From contig NZ_AP028878.1 in assembly GCF_036511935.1 (NCBI RefSeq), positions 3,720,001-3,784,000 on the forward strand: a stretch of 64,000 nucleotides of DNA. Direction: 5' to 3'. This stretch comes from Marinobacter nanhaiticus D15-8W. Lineage in GTDB: Bacteria; Pseudomonadota; Gammaproteobacteria; Pseudomonadales; Oleiphilaceae. Each line of letters begins with the position of its first letter. The stretch's first letter is position 1. The translations under genes and the position numbers were made by a program. A model generated the notes under the pieces. That model was not told the DNA's origin, made no database searches, and saw only the letters and a list, made by a program, of their open reading frames with translations. This document shows, one piece after another, positions 62,803 through 64,000 of the stretch.

Positions 62803-63945
62803 ATGTTGAGCTCGCGATTTTCCCGGAAGGCTTTGCCCGCGATCACCGGGGTGGTTCTCAGTTCGCTGTTGGTCACTCATCAGGCTCAGGCCGAAACGTT
62901 TACTTCGCAATATCACGACTATACGGTCGAGACCGTCGCCACAGGCCTGGAGTACCCCTGGGCCATTGCCTTCCTGCCCGACGGCGACGCCTTGGTGACC
63001 GAACGTGCCGGGCGCCTGCGCATCTTGCGCGACGGCCAGATCCTGGAACAGCCGGTAAGCGGCGTACCCGACGTGAAAGCCGCCGGCCAGGGCGGGCTTA
63101 TGGATATCATCCTGCACCCGGATTTTGCCGATAACCAACTGCTGTTTATCAGCTACGCCCACGAGAATGCCGACGGGGTAACCACACGCGTAGCCCGTGC
63201 CCGATACCAGGACGGCGCCTTGGGTGAAGTAGACGTCATCTTCGAAGCCCTGCCACGCTCCAATACCACCCGCCATTTTGCCGGACGCATGGCCTTCGAC
63301 CGGGAGGGCTACCTCTATGTGCCCGTCGGTGATCGCGGCGAGAAGGATCGTGCCCAGGATCTCAGTGACGATGCCGGTGGCGTGCACCGTATCACCATCG
63401 AAGGCGAACCCGCGCCGGGTAATCCATTCCTGGATGATCCCAACGCCCGGGATACCTTCTTCACCTATGGCAACCGCAACATCCAGGGTATGGATCGCCA
63501 TCCTGAGACCGGGGAAATCTGGAGCCACGAACATGGCCCGCGTGGAGGCGACGAAATCAATATCATCGAGGCTGGCACCAACTACGGCTGGCCGGAAATT
63601 ACCTACGGCATCGGTTATAGCGGCCTGCCCATAACCGACCGCACCCAGGCACCGGGCATGGCCCAGCTACTGCACTACTGGGATCCATCCATTGCTCCTT
63701 CAGGCATGGCCTTCTATACCGGTGATATGTTTCCGGAATGGCAGGGCGACCTGTTCGTCGGCGCCCTCAAGTTCCAGAAGGTTGTCCGTCTGCGGATCGG
63801 CAGTGGAAATGAAATCGCAGAGGAAGAGGACTTGCTGACGGATATGGATCACCGCATCCGCGCGGTAACCCAGGGGCCCGACGGCGCCATCTGGTTGCTG
63901 ACCGACTCGTCGGATGGCCGCGTTATGAAGATGATTGCGCCCTGA
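62803..63945 (+). CDS. PQQ-dependent soluble aldose/sugar dehydrogenase
   Basis: 380 residues from ATG 62803, preceded by a strong AGGAGG; 14 further codons upstream are open but unsupported. A signal peptide (AITGVVLSSLLVTHQAQA) exports it. The six-bladed beta-propeller pattern of soluble glucose/aldose dehydrogenases is clear: LEYPWAIAFLPDGDALVTER, GGLMDIILHPDF, TTRHFAGRMAFDREGYLYV and WSHEHGPRGGDEINIIEAG (cores). It oxidises sugars in the periplasm using PQQ and calcium. No PQQ synthesis genes are in the window. Confidence 0.9.
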   Translation: MLSSRFSRKALPAITGVVLSSLLVTHQAQAETFTSQYHDYTVETVATGLEYPWAIAFLPDGDALVTERAGRLRILRDGQILEQPVSGVPDVKAAGQGGLMDIILHPDFADNQLLFISYAHENADGVTTRVARARYQDGALGEVDVIFEALPRSNTTRHFAGRMAFDREGYLYVPVGDRGEKDRAQDLSDDAGGVHRITIEGEPAPGNPFLDDPNARDTFFTYGNRNIQGMDRHPETGEIWSHEHGPRGGDEINIIEAGTNYGWPEITYGIGYSGLPITDRTQAPGMAQLLHYWDPSIAPSGMAFYTGDMFPEWQGDLFVGALKFQKVVRLRIGSGNEIAEEEDLLTDMDHRIRAVTQGPDGAIWLLTDSSDGRVMKMIAP

Positions 63946-63946
63946 C

Positions 63947-64000
63947 TCACTCGACGCCGGGACGAACCGCATACAGTGCGCCGATGTTGCGGGCAGCACG
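63947..64000 (-). CDS. C-terminal end of an unidentified minus-strand gene
   Basis: The last 17 codons before a TGA at 63947-63949 read RAARNIGALYAVRPGVE on the minus strand, running off the window edge. Convergent with the PQQ-enzyme gene, one base after its stop. The fragment is too short to identify and could be spurious. Confidence 0.4.
   Translation of the reverse strand, partial: RAARNIGALYAVRPGVE

Noticed and set aside
1-64000. tRNA, rRNA, CRISPR arrays, riboswitches, integrases or complete insertion sequences
   Set aside because: I looked through the gaps between genes and found no cloverleaf-like sequence, spaced identical repeats, transposase frames or known riboswitch cores.

Overview
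The window is about 60% GC chromosomal DNA of an aerobic, motile, heterotrophic gammaproteobacterium. The protein families and layout (guanidine/urea carboxylase cluster, valine catabolism operon with a divergent AraC regulator, LpxR, DjlA, TruC, many AraC and c-di-GMP proteins) look most like a marine Marinobacter or close relative. That assignment is inferred from gene content; there is no rRNA in the window to confirm it. I saw no tRNA, rRNA, CRISPR array, prophage or complete insertion sequence.

Layout. (1) 1-4560: end of a nitrogen cluster, two DUF1989 proteins and a 1195-residue biotin carboxylase, better read today as guanidine than urea utilisation. (2) 4593-8580: a beta-helix lipoprotein and diheme cytochrome lipoprotein pair with a membrane-linked AraC regulator, then a tiny zinc-ribbon gene. 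(3) 9172-11709: two solute-binding-protein paralogues, the first broken by a 59-nt deletion, and a ChaC-like cyclotransferase. (4) 11947-20200: a membrane-anchored beta-helix protein, a DUF4124 protein, DjlA, then a secreted alpha/beta hydrolase, an AraC regulator, two divergent lipase-foldase-like (Lif) proteins and an Lnt-type N-acyltransferase. (5) 20335-24597: AzlCD, an Nmad3 protein paired with a membrane methyltransferase, and an amidase. (6) 24617-33250: two c-di-GMP proteins, LpxR, YjbQ, a GNAT enzyme and a complete amino-acid ABC importer. (7) 33238-42662: PhoD-like phosphatase, TruC, a cNMP/CBS/DUF294 protein with a DEDDh exonuclease, a DCC protein, an epoxide-hydrolase-like protein and a chemoreceptor. 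(8) 43138-48747: a Fur-box TonB receptor, cyanase, a proline-racemase-family enzyme lacking both catalytic cysteines, and an AI-2E transporter. (9) 48913-55607: the mms valine operon with divergent mmsR and a pair of 12-bp half-sites 21 bp apart. (10) 55720-64000: SRPBCC, AEC transporter, methyltransferase, SixA-like phosphatase, YaiI, ABC exporter, ZIP transporter, dodecin and a PQQ sugar dehydrogenase.

Genes that plausibly work together: carboxyguanidine deiminase subunits with the carboxylase; the beta-helix/cytochrome pair; the two Lif-like proteins with the Lnt-like enzyme (the most unusual arrangement here); the three-gene ABC importer; and the five-gene valine pathway with its regulator. 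Many starts were moved inward from the longest open frame on ribosome-binding-site and signal-peptide grounds; several use TTG or GTG.
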